From Rheinheimera lutimaris (lineage in GTDB: Bacteria; Pseudomonadota; Gammaproteobacteria; Enterobacterales; Alteromonadaceae): 64,000 bases of DNA. The position numbers were made by a program, and so were the translations under genes. Below, piece by piece: positions 37,001 through 45,948 of the stretch. A model generated the notes under the pieces. It made no database searches and had not been told where the DNA came from. It saw nothing but the letters and a program-made list of their open reading frames with translations. The DNA is taken from contig NZ_JABSOD010000003.1 of NCBI RefSeq assembly GCF_013283795.1, forward strand, positions 124,001 through 188,000, read 5' to 3'. Position 1 is the first letter of the stretch. Each line of letters opens with the position of its first letter.

Positions 37001-38046
37001 TACTGAATGCCTAAGATCGCTTCGTCGGCGTCTGCATCACCCTTGGTGTACAAATCATCCAGCACTTTGGCCGCTTGTACCCAGGTAGCGCTAAGTAGTT
37101 TGTTGTCGGCATCAAACGCTGCTAACGCCAGTTGGTTTTTAACCATGGCTTTGGCTTCATCTGCGCTGAAGTTGGCGCTGAACGCCGGGGCATCGGCCAA
37201 ATGCGGTACTAACGCTTTTTGCTGCTCTGTCAGCTCAACCGGCGCCAGCTCCATGCTGTCGCCGCTGAGGTTGCCATCGCGGCCAATTGCTAATCCGGCA
37301 TCTGCATCAAAGTACAGTTTTACCGGGCTGGTAGCAGCAATGCCACTGTTCCAGACAAAGGTATTCTGGTCAAGCCAATGCGCGGCAGCGCCCTGAATAC
37401 TTACTCCCAGTGACTCGATAGGAAATTCAAACACGCCGGTAACACCGGAAAAAATCCAGTTCATCCGCGCAAATTTTGGATGATCCTGTGATAGCGGCAT
37501 TTGCATATCAGTGCCGGGATCTTTACCGGCATCATCAGTACCAATGTGCACAATAAAGTTGCCGCAGGCGCCCGGCGTTCCGGCATAACCCGGTTTTAAC
37601 TGTAAAATCCAGTAAGCACCGTAGTTTGGGTCAATACCGTTATGCACCAAACCGGTTTCCCAGCCCGGCGCAACTGATGACGGGGCATACGCATCACAGG
37701 TTTCATTGTTCCAGGTATGTAAGCGGTAACCGTCATACACCCCATCCTGCGGCCGTTTATAAAACAGCACTGCTTCGTTAGCGCCAGCCATCACCACCGG
37801 CGCCGGCGCTTTCGGATTTTCACCTATTTCACAGCTTTCATTGTTAGCGGTAGGCACCTGCGGCGCCGGGCAGAATATCGGCGGCGGATCGATACATTCG
37901 ATACCGGCTGCATCGGGGATCAGCGGCACATCACAGCTTAACAGTACTTCGCCAGGTGCAGTGCTGTCAGCACCACCACAGGCACTCAGCAGCTGGGCGG
38001 CCAGCAATAACGAACCGAGCTGCAGCATTTTTTTAGTAGTAGACAT
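34066..38046 (-). CDS. pulA: Pullulanase-type alpha-1,6-glucosidase lipoprotein with two C-terminal starch-binding modules
   Basis: A 1326-residue GH13 debranching enzyme. Signal peptide and lipobox LLSACG (Cys23) anchor it to a membrane. The N-terminal PUD/CBM regions (about 60-330) and a CBM48-like domain precede the barrel. Catalytic regions: DVVYNH (about 635), FRFDVMGHH with the nucleophile Asp (about 707), the acid Glu in YGEGWNF (about 740) and SKHDNE (about 846). Two tandem repeats at about 1108-1215 and 1220-1326, each beginning YVKGDMN/YLKGDMN, resemble SusE/SusF-type starch-binding domains. It lies 23 nt after the upstream TonB receptor gene, in one operon. Confidence 0.93.
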   Translation of the reverse strand: MSTTKKMLQLGSLLLAAQLLSACGGADSTAPGEVLLSCDVPLIPDAAGIECIDPPPIFCPAPQVPTANNESCEIGENPKAPAPVVMAGANEAVLFYKRPQDGVYDGYRLHTWNNETCDAYAPSSVAPGWETGLVHNGIDPNYGAYWILQLKPGYAGTPGACGNFIVHIGTDDAGKDPGTDMQMPLSQDHPKFARMNWIFSGVTGVFEFPIESLGVSIQGAAAHWLDQNTFVWNSGIAATSPVKLYFDADAGLAIGRDGNLSGDSMELAPVELTEQQKALVPHLADAPAFSANFSADEAKAMVKNQLALAAFDADNKLLSATWVQAAKVLDDLYTKGDADADEAILGIQYQDGGITANVWAPTARDVQLKVYDSGRNLTATHAMILDPATGIWQYSGSDALDRQFYRYEVTVYHPLTRKVETIEATDPYSVSVAINGRYSQFVNLNDDDLKPAGWDERTVPAVAKPEDIVIYEGHVRDFSIRDQSVSAANRGKYLAFTETESLPVKHLISLAQHGLTHFHLLPLNDQANIKENAASRIDLSDTVGKLCGLKADAPVCGNTDANATLLSVLKGYSAFGEKAQELVEALRSIDGFNWGYDPQHFIAPEGSYASNPDGVARITEVRAMNKALNDLGLRTVLDVVYNHTSASGLSTTSVFDKIVPGYYHRYNETTGAIERSTCCENTATEHRMFEKFMQDSMVILARDFGFNDFRFDVMGHHPKDSILATRDVVRSVAPDVYFYGEGWNFEEVADNRLFVQAKQQDMAGTGVGTFNDRLRDEVRGATLFSGKATEDNLHKQDIIRIGLAGTLKDYVLESYQGIAGPASSYTWNGQAAGYAEKPADIINYVSKHDNETLWDKLQYGLATSLTAAERVRAQNIAIAIPLMSQGIPFLQMGGDFLRSKSMDRDSYDAGDWFNFVDFTMQSNNFGVGLPLAEKNKDSWEGIAKILLDPNAKPEPQQISFASEVFKEFLSIRAGSPLFRLATAQEVIDRVGFHNTGKNQTQGLIVMSIDDGTGLTDLDPSFDALVVVINGSAQEHTHTIPTAAGFDLHPIQQASVDSNVSTAAFVAGVDEGSFTVPAYSMAVFVKVQGATQGAGLAADATSGAPDIPPYEASTIYVKGDMNGWGAVDAMTYDGEGVYSLALDLAAGSYNFKVADADWNPLVFGAGGDGNSVALGAAKTLTNPGDNLNVVIPNTATYVFTLDANNKAAPVLTVQELPPYGVGVTVYLKGDMNANPWSNDDPMTYIGGNVYQIDTLLDEVKQYGFKFADANWGTVNYGAEVGAMTLDTPKALEDEGGNLSFNVTEVATYRFSVDATVPAAPVMTITKL

Positions 38047-38069
38047 TGCTTTTTTGCTCCAAAATCCGG

Positions 38070-40958
38070 TTAAAAGGTATACACCGCGCCAAGGTAGAGC
38101 TGGCGGCCAAAGAACTGTATGGTGCCGGTTTGCGCCTTGTCACCGAAGTAACTCTTAGTGGGTTCATCTGTCAGGTTATTCACCTGAAACAGCAGCTTGA
38201 AATGGTCGTTCAGGTCATACGAGGCTTGCATATCCACCACGGTTTCGCTGTCGAAATTAGTGATTTGCTCATCAATACCTACCTGCGACGACACAAACGG
38301 TGAGCGGTAGCGCGCGCTGACCCGGGTGTCAAAGCCGCGATAGTTCCAAAATACCGTGCCGGTAAATACGTCTTGCGACAACCCTTCAAAACTGGTTTCA
38401 ATGCTGGCACCGCCGAGGTTGTTAACCAGGCTCACTTCACTTTCGGTATAGGAATAACTGCCCTGCACGCCAAGCCCGGACCAGATCTCAGGCAAGGTAT
38501 CGAATACTTTGGTAAAGGCCAGCTCAGCGCCACGGATATAACCGCCCTCGCCGTTATTTACCGCAGTAGAGAAGGCACCGTTAAAGGTGGCGCGCGGAAT
38601 GCCGTCTTCATCTATTACTTCAAGCGGTACATCGTAGCCGGCGGCGGCAAAATCAAACTGTTGAATGGTAAAATCGTTTACAAAAGACTTAATATCTTTA
38701 TAAAACAACGCAAAGGCTATGGCGCCGGAGGGCAGATAATACTCGTAGGATAAATCATACTGTACCGCCTCAAACGGCCGTAAAAACGGGCTGTTTGAGC
38801 TGTTACCGCTGATTTCGCCGTCATCACTGATGGTAATTGACGTATTAGATGCCAGCCGGTTAATGGGTGGCCGCGACATCACCTTGGCAGCAGCAAAGCG
38901 GATTTGTGTGTTATCGGTCAGGCCAAAATTAAGGTTCAGCTGTGGCAGTACGTCGGTGTATTTTTCCCCCAAAACACCGGGTGCATAGCGGGTGTTTACC
39001 AGGCCGGCGTCATCGGTAATATTTTGCGCACCGCGCAGCGGGTCGCTGTTGACATCGGCAAGGTTGGTGGCACTTTGGTCGGTTTGCACTACGCGTACAC
39101 CAATATTACCGGTTAAGGCTATGCCAAATAACTCCGCATCCAGGTTAGCCATTACATAACCGGCCAGCACATCTTCATACACTTCGCCGCTTTCCAGTAG
39201 GGTCCAGCTGGTGTTGGGGCCGCTGTCAGCCAACTGCTCTTCCACTAAATCAGGGTTACCGGCGCCCCAGGTTTGCACCGGTTGTGGTATACCTTGCGGA
39301 AACCAGGCAGCCAGGGCTTTATCCAGGTCAACCGACAAATACGACGGATAGGCAGCAAAATCGCCTTTAAAATCGACAACCTCTGTCATATCAGCGGTAA
39401 GACGCAGTGGTGGCTGGGTGGTAAGAAAAGCACCGTCGCTGCCGTATTCAAAAACAGAGCGATCATTTTTATAAGTGCGCTCAGAGTAGCGCACACCTGC
39501 TTCAAGTGAGGCCACTACCGGCATATCCAGCAGCCAATTGGCATCGAAACGCACAGCGTTTACTTCGTCCTCGTTAACATAGGGGTAAATGCCATACTTA
39601 CTGACCATCACCTTGTCGACATCTGAAAATGCGGCCGCCTGGTTAAAACCAACGCCGGGCAGGTTCAGATTATTCAGCTGATAGGTTATGGACACATTGG
39701 TATCCAGCAGCGGTGTTTCTGCCGTGGCGTCTTGCGCGACCAATGCCCACAGCAGGCCGTTACGGAAATTACTTTTGGCGCTGGAATGCGATACATCAAA
39801 GGATAAATTTACCGTGTCGCTGACATCCCAATCGGCATTAATGCCGTAACTGCGCACTTCGTCGTAGTCGCGGTTGTCATCGTTAACAATCTCTACCCGG
39901 GTAAAGCTGGTCGTGGTGCGGTTAAAGGTGCCGCCAATTACCGAACTGCCGTTTAATACCGGGTTACCCAGTGCCGCAGTGGGGCCACCAAATTTAACCC
40001 GATAACCGCGGGCAAAGGCTTCTTTGTCAAATTTAGACAAAAAGGCATCGGCTTTTAAAGTAAACGCATCGTGTGGTGTCCATTCCAGCGCGGCCATATA
40101 GCCGTCACGGGTCTCTTCACCGCCTTTATGCTGCAGTTCAAAACCTTCACTGATGTATTCATTGATACCGTCATCGTTAGTGTCTTTTTCGCCGTTGTAA
40201 GCCAAACCGACAAACTGGGTGGCAACACTGGGCTGAAATAAGCGGGCGTAGCCGGCAGCAAAGCCGAGGGTATCGTTAAGAAACTTGCCCTGATATGACA
40301 AGCTGAAACGATGACCGGCACTGGTACCATCCGGCACTTCGTCAGCACGGTCGTTATACATGCGACGGGCATTAACGGTAAAAGTATGTTGTTTTTCGTT
40401 GCGCAGCGGGCTGGCGGTTTGCAGCTCTACCGTACCGGCTACACCGCCTTCAATCAGCGACGCCTTGGGCGATTTATATACTGCCGCAGAATTAATTAAC
40501 TCAGATGGATACTGGTCAAATTCAATATTACGCTTGCCGCTGGTGGACACCTGCTCACGGCCGTTAAGCGTAGAAAATACAAAACCGCCGGACATACCGC
40601 GGATGTTAATCTCCGCCGCCTGACCACCGGTACGTACTGCTGAAATACCCGGCAAGCGGGTTAATGCATCGGCCATTGATACATCCGGCAGCGCGCCTAA
40701 ATCATCGGCTGAGATGGTTTCTGATACCGTATCACCAAAGCGCTTGGCATCCAGTGAACGGAACAGGCTGCTGGCAAAGCCGCGCACCTGAATAACCTCG
40801 ACACTGTCCAGTGCCGCATCAGCTACTGTGCTGTCGGTTGAGATTTGTTGATTTGCTGGTTGTGGCGTTTGCTCTGCTGTTTGTGCAACAGCAGAGCATA
40901 CCAGACTACTTACGCCTGCCATAGCAAGCGTAAGCAGACTAAGCTTAAACTTATTCAT
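38070..40958 (-). CDS. TonB-dependent receptor for alpha-glucans (maltodextrin type)
   Basis: A 962-residue outer membrane transporter of the large carbohydrate-type family. Signal peptide 1-25 (MNKFKLSLLTLAMAGVSS); TonB-box-like VEVIQVRGF at about 53-61; plug with DDLGALPDVSMADALTRLPG and INIRGMSGGFVFSTLNGREQV; barrel ending YLGAVYTF. It is the first gene of an operon with pullulanase, so maltooligosaccharides from pullulan or starch are the likely cargo. A palindromic operator lies 120-133 nt upstream. It is a paralogue of the receptor at 45998-48826. Confidence 0.9.
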   Translation of the reverse strand: MNKFKLSLLTLAMAGVSSLVCSAVAQTAEQTPQPANQQISTDSTVADAALDSVEVIQVRGFASSLFRSLDAKRFGDTVSETISADDLGALPDVSMADALTRLPGISAVRTGGQAAEINIRGMSGGFVFSTLNGREQVSTSGKRNIEFDQYPSELINSAAVYKSPKASLIEGGVAGTVELQTASPLRNEKQHTFTVNARRMYNDRADEVPDGTSAGHRFSLSYQGKFLNDTLGFAAGYARLFQPSVATQFVGLAYNGEKDTNDDGINEYISEGFELQHKGGEETRDGYMAALEWTPHDAFTLKADAFLSKFDKEAFARGYRVKFGGPTAALGNPVLNGSSVIGGTFNRTTTSFTRVEIVNDDNRDYDEVRSYGINADWDVSDTVNLSFDVSHSSAKSNFRNGLLWALVAQDATAETPLLDTNVSITYQLNNLNLPGVGFNQAAAFSDVDKVMVSKYGIYPYVNEDEVNAVRFDANWLLDMPVVASLEAGVRYSERTYKNDRSVFEYGSDGAFLTTQPPLRLTADMTEVVDFKGDFAAYPSYLSVDLDKALAAWFPQGIPQPVQTWGAGNPDLVEEQLADSGPNTSWTLLESGEVYEDVLAGYVMANLDAELFGIALTGNIGVRVVQTDQSATNLADVNSDPLRGAQNITDDAGLVNTRYAPGVLGEKYTDVLPQLNLNFGLTDNTQIRFAAAKVMSRPPINRLASNTSITISDDGEISGNSSNSPFLRPFEAVQYDLSYEYYLPSGAIAFALFYKDIKSFVNDFTIQQFDFAAAGYDVPLEVIDEDGIPRATFNGAFSTAVNNGEGGYIRGAELAFTKVFDTLPEIWSGLGVQGSYSYTESEVSLVNNLGGASIETSFEGLSQDVFTGTVFWNYRGFDTRVSARYRSPFVSSQVGIDEQITNFDSETVVDMQASYDLNDHFKLLFQVNNLTDEPTKSYFGDKAQTGTIQFFGRQLYLGAVYTF

Positions 40959-41261
40959 GCCCCTGTTTCCCCGTATGTTTTTATTTTAGTGGTTGCGCAT
41001 TCCATGCAGCAGCATGAGAGTTGCAGCCTGCTTTTTAAGCAGTTCATTTATTAACCTAAATGGAACGGGGTGCAATATGAATACGTATTCAGCTGCGCCA
41101 AAGCGGCGCAAAGCTGACAAAGCGGCACCATAACAGTGCAATACAACTAACGCGCTTTATCCGGCTAACGCATTACGCTATTGTAAGCGGCAACAGCGGC
41201 GCACTTTAAACCACAACTAACATCCAACACTCAGCGCCATATTTGCACGAAGGGATCAGCA
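40959..41261. other. Divergent regulatory region
   Basis: 303 nt without a gene, between the maltodextrin receptor (minus) and the gene at 41262 (plus). It holds the palindrome at 41078-41091 and, toward the receptor, TTGCAC and a TAATAA element about 16 nt apart that could be its promoter. AGGGA at 41251-41255 is the ribosome-binding site of the plus-strand gene. Confidence 0.5.
41078..41091. promoter_or_regulatory. Palindromic operator 1 (TGAATACGTATTCA)
   Basis: A perfect 14-bp palindrome with a central CG, the geometry of LacI-family operators. Its centre is 126 nt upstream of the maltodextrin receptor start. The same 14 bases recur at 48945-48958, and a two-base variant at 49119-49132. 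Confidence 0.75.
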
Positions 41262-42581
41262 TTGCGTAACCAGGCCAGTAACAGCCCCGCCGACAGCGTA
41301 TTTATGCGCGAATTAAAACGTGTCCTTAACAGCCTGAGCACGCCGGCATCGGCGTTATCACTGGTAAGTATCGCCGCCGACTTTTTCCGCGCCACACACA
41401 GTAGCGTAACCCCGCCGACAGCCATGGCTGAACTGAGCTTTCTGGCAGAAAAGATATTGCAGTTAACCGAAGGGCAAAATAACGCCGAAACCCTGACCCG
41501 CTCGGCGCGGTTACTCGGCATTTTGCAATTAACCGTGCCCAAGTCCAAGCGGCGCTGGCGCGAGGTACAATTCGGCTACAAAGCCCTGTATCGCGCTGCG
41601 CTGTCGCTGCGTTTGTTGCAGCATATGCTGACGCAGCAATTGCTGAACGATCCCTGGATAGAGCAACACTATGCACAGCGCGATGCAAAAGACCCGCAGT
41701 GCCCGTTTCGGTTAAATGTGCAGTTACCTCTGGTAATGGCGGTGTTATTGCTGGATGTGGGAATGCTGCACCCCAAAGCGCTTGCCGTGTTAGCCGGCAA
41801 TAACGGCACCCTGGACCCGCAGCGCGCACTGCAATCAGAAGAGCGACACCAGTTACTGCAACTGAGCACCACGGCGCGGCAGCACTTTTTCTCACTGGCG
41901 CTGGCCGTAGTACGTTTTCGCAGTAACAATAAGCAGGAACAACAACTGGATATGGCGCAGCAGCAACAACGGTTAGACTTTACCGAACGCCTGCTGGCGG
42001 CAGCTGGAGATCCTAACAGTGCGGTGGGCAGCCTGTTAAAAGTACCACAGGTATACAGCTCAATTGTGTTGCCTGGCCGCCAGCGCTTCGCCTATGAAGC
42101 CCTACCCAAAGCCACTTTGTTGCTAAAAGACGCGGTAAAACGCGGCGAGTTAAATGCACTGTATACCGGCCATTTGCTGAAAATTACCGGCGTGTTTCCG
42201 CAAGGTTTTGGCGTGGCATTTATCCCGGCGCAAACTGATCTGAGCGTACAGGAAAAATACGAATTAGCTATTGTAAATCAGTTATATCCGGCTAAAGCAG
42301 AAGAGCCGTTATGCCGGGTAGTCAGCCGTAATTTGCAGTACCGCCGCGGTGGCCATAACAGCTGTATCAGCGTAGCAAATAATCTGTATTTTAAGCCGGC
42401 GCGTGACCGCTTGGCCATTATGCCTCCACAACGTTTACAGGAGATTCTGGCCGGGTTGAGCGCCGATTTTGAGCCCGGCCAACTGCGGCGTTTTATTCCG
42501 CGCTGCTGGCACCCGGAGCAATTTTTCAGCCAGAGTGAACACCAAAACCTGTGGAATAACGCACCACAGCGGCAGAATTGA
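41262..42581 (+). CDS. Unrecognised cytoplasmic protein, possibly a degenerate HD-GYP domain
   Basis: A 439-residue soluble, Leu/Gln/Arg-rich protein without signal peptide or membrane span. A stretch at about 160-205 (AVLLLDVGMLHPKALAVLAG, then GTLDPQRALQSEERHQLLQLS) resembles the HDxGK...KPGxLTxEE region of HD-GYP phosphodiesterases, but the HD metal ligands are replaced, so it would be inactive. I am not sure of this likeness. The start is TTG 41262 with AGGGA 6 nt upstream; ATG 41304 is the alternative. It is divergent from the maltodextrin receptor and shares its operator region. Confidence 0.6.
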   Translation: MRNQASNSPADSVFMRELKRVLNSLSTPASALSLVSIAADFFRATHSSVTPPTAMAELSFLAEKILQLTEGQNNAETLTRSARLLGILQLTVPKSKRRWREVQFGYKALYRAALSLRLLQHMLTQQLLNDPWIEQHYAQRDAKDPQCPFRLNVQLPLVMAVLLLDVGMLHPKALAVLAGNNGTLDPQRALQSEERHQLLQLSTTARQHFFSLALAVVRFRSNNKQEQQLDMAQQQQRLDFTERLLAAAGDPNSAVGSLLKVPQVYSSIVLPGRQRFAYEALPKATLLLKDAVKRGELNALYTGHLLKITGVFPQGFGVAFIPAQTDLSVQEKYELAIVNQLYPAKAEEPLCRVVSRNLQYRRGGHNSCISVANNLYFKPARDRLAIMPPQRLQEILAGLSADFEPGQLRRFIPRCWHPEQFFSQSEHQNLWNNAPQRQN

Positions 42582-42600
42582 ACGTACTTTACGTTACATA

Positions 42601-42958
42601 TTACCGTTGCAAAAACTGCTGATATAACGGCAACTGAGCCGCTGTGCTGCTTATTATCGCTTTTAAATCAGCCAGAAAACCGTTTAGCTGGCTGTCAGTT
42701 AAGCTATCGGCCAGAGGGTGATAATGTTGTGGTCGTAAATGCTGCCCCAACATAACCTGCTGCCAGGCCACTTCAGTAAACAGCTCATCTTGCTGACGAA
42801 ATACCGCCCCTGACTGGCGAAACAATTCAATGCGTTGTGCCAGTGAGTCCGGCAACGCCATGGTGCGGCAATGCTGCCACTATGGGCAATAGCACGGGTG
42901 TAGGGCATAACCGGCAAGGTAGCGGCTGTTGGTACTTTTGCTAACACAGCTATCTGTT
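42601..42958 (-). pseudogene. Relic of a third flavin-dependent halogenase
   Basis: Directly after the stop of the second halogenase, a frame reads QIAVLAKV...PYTRAIAHSG, matching halogenase 1 (QPYTRSIAHATG). At about 42870-42885 it jumps, with a frame change, to CRTMALPDSLAQRIELF, matching the C-terminal CREMAVPDSLTERIALF, and continues to a normal end. Relative to halogenase 1 the N-terminal about 250 codons and about 145 internal codons are gone. No functional enzyme can result; the last 86 codons (from ATG 42861) are still open. Confidence 0.85.
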
Positions 42959-44461
42959 TTAGCGCGGTTTATTTAACGGATAATGCTGGCTGCACATGCG
43001 GTTAAAGTGGCCAACGTCATCAATACGGCGTAAAAAGGACTGAACCTCCGGTTTCGTGCTATCTGCCGGCACTAATTGAGACGGATAAATACCGTAGCCA
43101 GAAAATAAACAGTGCCATGAGTTGATACTGTAGTAACTGTCCAGCTTATTGGCTGTCAGGTAAGGGCCAATATCCTCTCTGCTTAGCCAGGCCTGGGTTA
43201 AGCCTTTTAGGTGCAGCGGTAAGTCTTCATTGGCAGCATTATCACGCCAGTATTGGCTATCAGTTCTGTTATTTAAACGATAATGCCCGACAATATAATC
43301 GCGTATGCCCTCAAAGCGGGTGTTAATGCGCTGATTAAACTCTGGCTGCAGGGCGTCACTGTAATTGCCTTTGACCAAACAATCCGCAAACATCTCTACG
43401 GTGGTTTGTACCAGATGCAAAGCCGTTGCCTCCAGCGGCTCAATAAAGCCCTGCGACAACCCCACAGCAAGGCAGTTTTTGTACCAGTGCTGCTCCAGCC
43501 TGCCAACTTTCATTTTCAGATGTCTTGCCACAACACTGTCATCAACGCCAAGGTGAGCTCTGAGCTCCTGTTCTGCCTGTTCAGCACTACAGTATTTCGA
43601 GCTGTATACATAGCCATTACCCACACGGCTGGTCAGTGGAATACGCCATGCCCAGCCATTACTCAGAGCGGTGGATTGCGTCATCAGTTTTTCATCAGGC
43701 AGACAAGGCGTTTGCATAACCACGGCAGCATCATTAAACAAGTTTGCGCTGTAACTGATAAACTTAACCCCCAGTGCCTGGCTGATTAAGCGGGCAGAAA
43801 AGCCTGTACAGTCAACAAAAAAGTCTGCTTCAAGCACACCATGTTGCGCCGACACCAGGGCACTGATACTGCCATCTTCAGCTATAACAACGTCACTGAC
43901 ACTGAACTCGCGGTAAGTTACCCCCAGGCTTTTAGCATAAGTTGCTAGAAACCGGCCTAATAACGTGGAGTCGAAATGGTAGCCATACTCCACACTAAAC
44001 GGGAAAGACTCATCAGCTAAAGGCTGGCGGCCTTGCTGTGCCAGGGCAGCATTAAGGAAATAGTGATCTGGGTTTGCATTGACATCCAGCCCCAGACGAC
44101 GGTAATAACAACTATGAATAAACACATCCTGGGTGTGTAAATCTGTCTGGGCGACAAAGGGATGAAAATAACGGCTGTATCCCGGTACGTCTGTCCAGCC
44201 ATTAAACTCAATACCCAGTTTGTAAGTGGCATTGCAGGCACTCATCCACTCAGCTTCAGGGATACCTAAGGTATCAAATAACCCACGCAGTTGTGGCGTT
44301 GAGCCCTCACCCACACCAATAGTAGCTATTTCAGGTGCGCCGACAAGCTCTATGGTGATATCAGCTGCCAGGTGCTTTCTTAACAAACAAGCCGTTATCC
44401 AACCGGCTGAGCCGCCGCCTACAATCACGACTTTATTGATTTTTTTTGGCGCTGATACCAT
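42959..44461 (-). CDS. Flavin-dependent tryptophan-halogenase family protein 2
   Basis: A 500-residue protein of the PrnA-like family. FAD motif GGGSAGW (about residues 15-21), active-site Lys in ATYKLGIEF (about 81), halogenase motif GWAWRIPL (WxWxIP) and the catalytic Glu in FIEPLEATALHL are all present, so it should form and use hypohalous acid. I start at ATG 44461 (AGGAAAG 8 nt upstream); a longer frame from 44515 lies inside halogenase 1. It overlaps halogenase 1 by 29 nt. Substrate is unknown; family members beside TonB receptors often prefer indoles over tryptophan. Confidence 0.88.
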   Translation of the reverse strand: MVSAPKKINKVVIVGGGSAGWITACLLRKHLAADITIELVGAPEIATIGVGEGSTPQLRGLFDTLGIPEAEWMSACNATYKLGIEFNGWTDVPGYSRYFHPFVAQTDLHTQDVFIHSCYYRRLGLDVNANPDHYFLNAALAQQGRQPLADESFPFSVEYGYHFDSTLLGRFLATYAKSLGVTYREFSVSDVVIAEDGSISALVSAQHGVLEADFFVDCTGFSARLISQALGVKFISYSANLFNDAAVVMQTPCLPDEKLMTQSTALSNGWAWRIPLTSRVGNGYVYSSKYCSAEQAEQELRAHLGVDDSVVARHLKMKVGRLEQHWYKNCLAVGLSQGFIEPLEATALHLVQTTVEMFADCLVKGNYSDALQPEFNQRINTRFEGIRDYIVGHYRLNNRTDSQYWRDNAANEDLPLHLKGLTQAWLSREDIGPYLTANKLDSYYSINSWHCLFSGYGIYPSQLVPADSTKPEVQSFLRRIDDVGHFNRMCSQHYPLNKPR

Positions 44462-45935
44462 GCAGATAACTTTCCTGTGTCGGTAATTGACTAACATAAC
44501 CTGAGAATACAGCACTGATATTACTCATAAAATCACTGCATTCTGCTTCAGGCAACGTATTGGCTAACGGGCTGTAACTGTGCGGCATAATACCCTGCCC
44601 CAATAACACCTGATACCAGCCCATTTCTGAGAACAGCTCATCACTGCGGCGAAAAACCCGGCCGGAGTCAGCAAAAAGCGCAATCCGTTCGGTCAGTGAG
44701 TCCGGCACTGCCATCTCCCGACACCTTTTCCAGAATGGCTCGCTGCGCTGGTTAAGATGATAGTGCAGAATAATAAAGTCGCGGATAGCTTCTATTTCTA
44801 AATCGGCCTGGCGGTTAAATTCATCAGCCAGGCAGCTATCTGCCGGGTTTTGAGGAAATAATTTAAGAAAACGCCCTATACCCGATTGGATCAAATGTAA
44901 ACTGGTAGACTCCAGCGGCTCTAAAAACCCGCTGGCCAACCCCAACGCCAGACAGTTTTTATGCCACTGTTTTTTACGTCGGCCTGTGGTAAACCGCAAA
45001 AATTTGGGGTCAGACCTTTCGCCTTCAGGCAAATGTTGCAGCAAGGTGTCAAGTGCCTGCTCCTGCTGCATAAAGGCGCTACTGTACACCATGCCATTGC
45101 CTGTGCGGCTTTGCAGCGGTATATGCCACTGCCAGCCCGTAGCATGCGCTATCGAGCGCGTGTAAGGTTGTGTGGTATTACCCTGTCTGGTTTGTATTGC
45201 AATGGCACTGTCAGCCGGTAGCCAGTGCTGCCAGCTCTCGTATCCTGTATTAAGCGCCTCTTCAATCAATAAGCCGCGAAAGCCGCTACAATCAATAAAA
45301 AAGTCGGCTGCCACAACCTGATTATCATCAAGTATCAGATCGCGGATGTTGCCGCTTGACGGGCAGATATTAACCCGTGAAATTTTCGCATCAATGCTGT
45401 GTACGCCTAACTTGACCGCGTAATCACGCAGTAAGCGGGCATAAGCAGAGGCGTCAAAGTGATAGGCATAACTTAGTCCCGGAATAGTGGTTCCGGGCAA
45501 TGTTTTAGCAGGCGAAAACTTATTCGCTTTTGCCGCCAGAAAATTTAACGAATAGCGCCAATAGTCTGAGGCGTTTTGCGGTGATTGCCTGAGCCAATAA
45601 TTAATAAAATGGGTTAAGCCTACATTACTGCCAACATCACCAAAAGCATGCATATACTGGCTGGACGTCTGCCCCCAGCCTGCAAACTCAATACCCAGCT
45701 TAATCGTGGCATCCGTCTGCTGAATAAAATACCGCTCATCTATACCCAGCAACTGGTTAAAACTCTGAATGGGCGGAATAGTGGCTTCGCCTACACCGAC
45801 AGTGCCAATATCAGTAGACTCAACCAGAGTTAACCTGATCTTGTCTTTAAACACTTTGGCAAGAGCTGATGCCACCATCCAGCCAGCACTGCCGCCGCCT
45901 GCGATTACTATATGACGAATACCATTCTGGTGCAT
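44433..45935 (-). CDS. Flavin-dependent tryptophan-halogenase family protein 1
   Basis: A 500-residue PrnA-like halogenase. FAD motif GGGSAGW (about 13-19), GEATIPPI, active-site Lys in ATIKLGIEF (about 79), WxWxIP in GWQWHIPL (about 264-270) and Glu in FLEPLESTSLHL (about 338) are intact, close to PrnA K79 and E346. Start ATG with AGGGAC upstream. It follows a TonB receptor gene, separated by a terminator, and is translationally coupled to halogenase 2. It needs a flavin reductase, which is not encoded here. Cytoplasmic. Confidence 0.9.
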   Translation of the reverse strand: MHQNGIRHIVIAGGGSAGWMVASALAKVFKDKIRLTLVESTDIGTVGVGEATIPPIQSFNQLLGIDERYFIQQTDATIKLGIEFAGWGQTSSQYMHAFGDVGSNVGLTHFINYWLRQSPQNASDYWRYSLNFLAAKANKFSPAKTLPGTTIPGLSYAYHFDASAYARLLRDYAVKLGVHSIDAKISRVNICPSSGNIRDLILDDNQVVAADFFIDCSGFRGLLIEEALNTGYESWQHWLPADSAIAIQTRQGNTTQPYTRSIAHATGWQWHIPLQSRTGNGMVYSSAFMQQEQALDTLLQHLPEGERSDPKFLRFTTGRRKKQWHKNCLALGLASGFLEPLESTSLHLIQSGIGRFLKLFPQNPADSCLADEFNRQADLEIEAIRDFIILHYHLNQRSEPFWKRCREMAVPDSLTERIALFADSGRVFRRSDELFSEMGWYQVLLGQGIMPHSYSPLANTLPEAECSDFMSNISAVFSGYVSQLPTQESYLHGISAKKNQ

Positions 45936-45948
45936 ATTTTGTCCCTAT

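Noticed and set aside
38904-39509. Plus-strand frames inside the maltodextrin receptor
   Set aside because: Shadows of the receptor coding sequence without supporting signals.
41326-41929. Minus-strand frames opposite the unknown 439-residue gene
   Set aside because: They are rich in Cys, Ser and Arg as expected for antisense of a GC-rich gene; the plus-strand frame has the ribosome-binding site and even composition.
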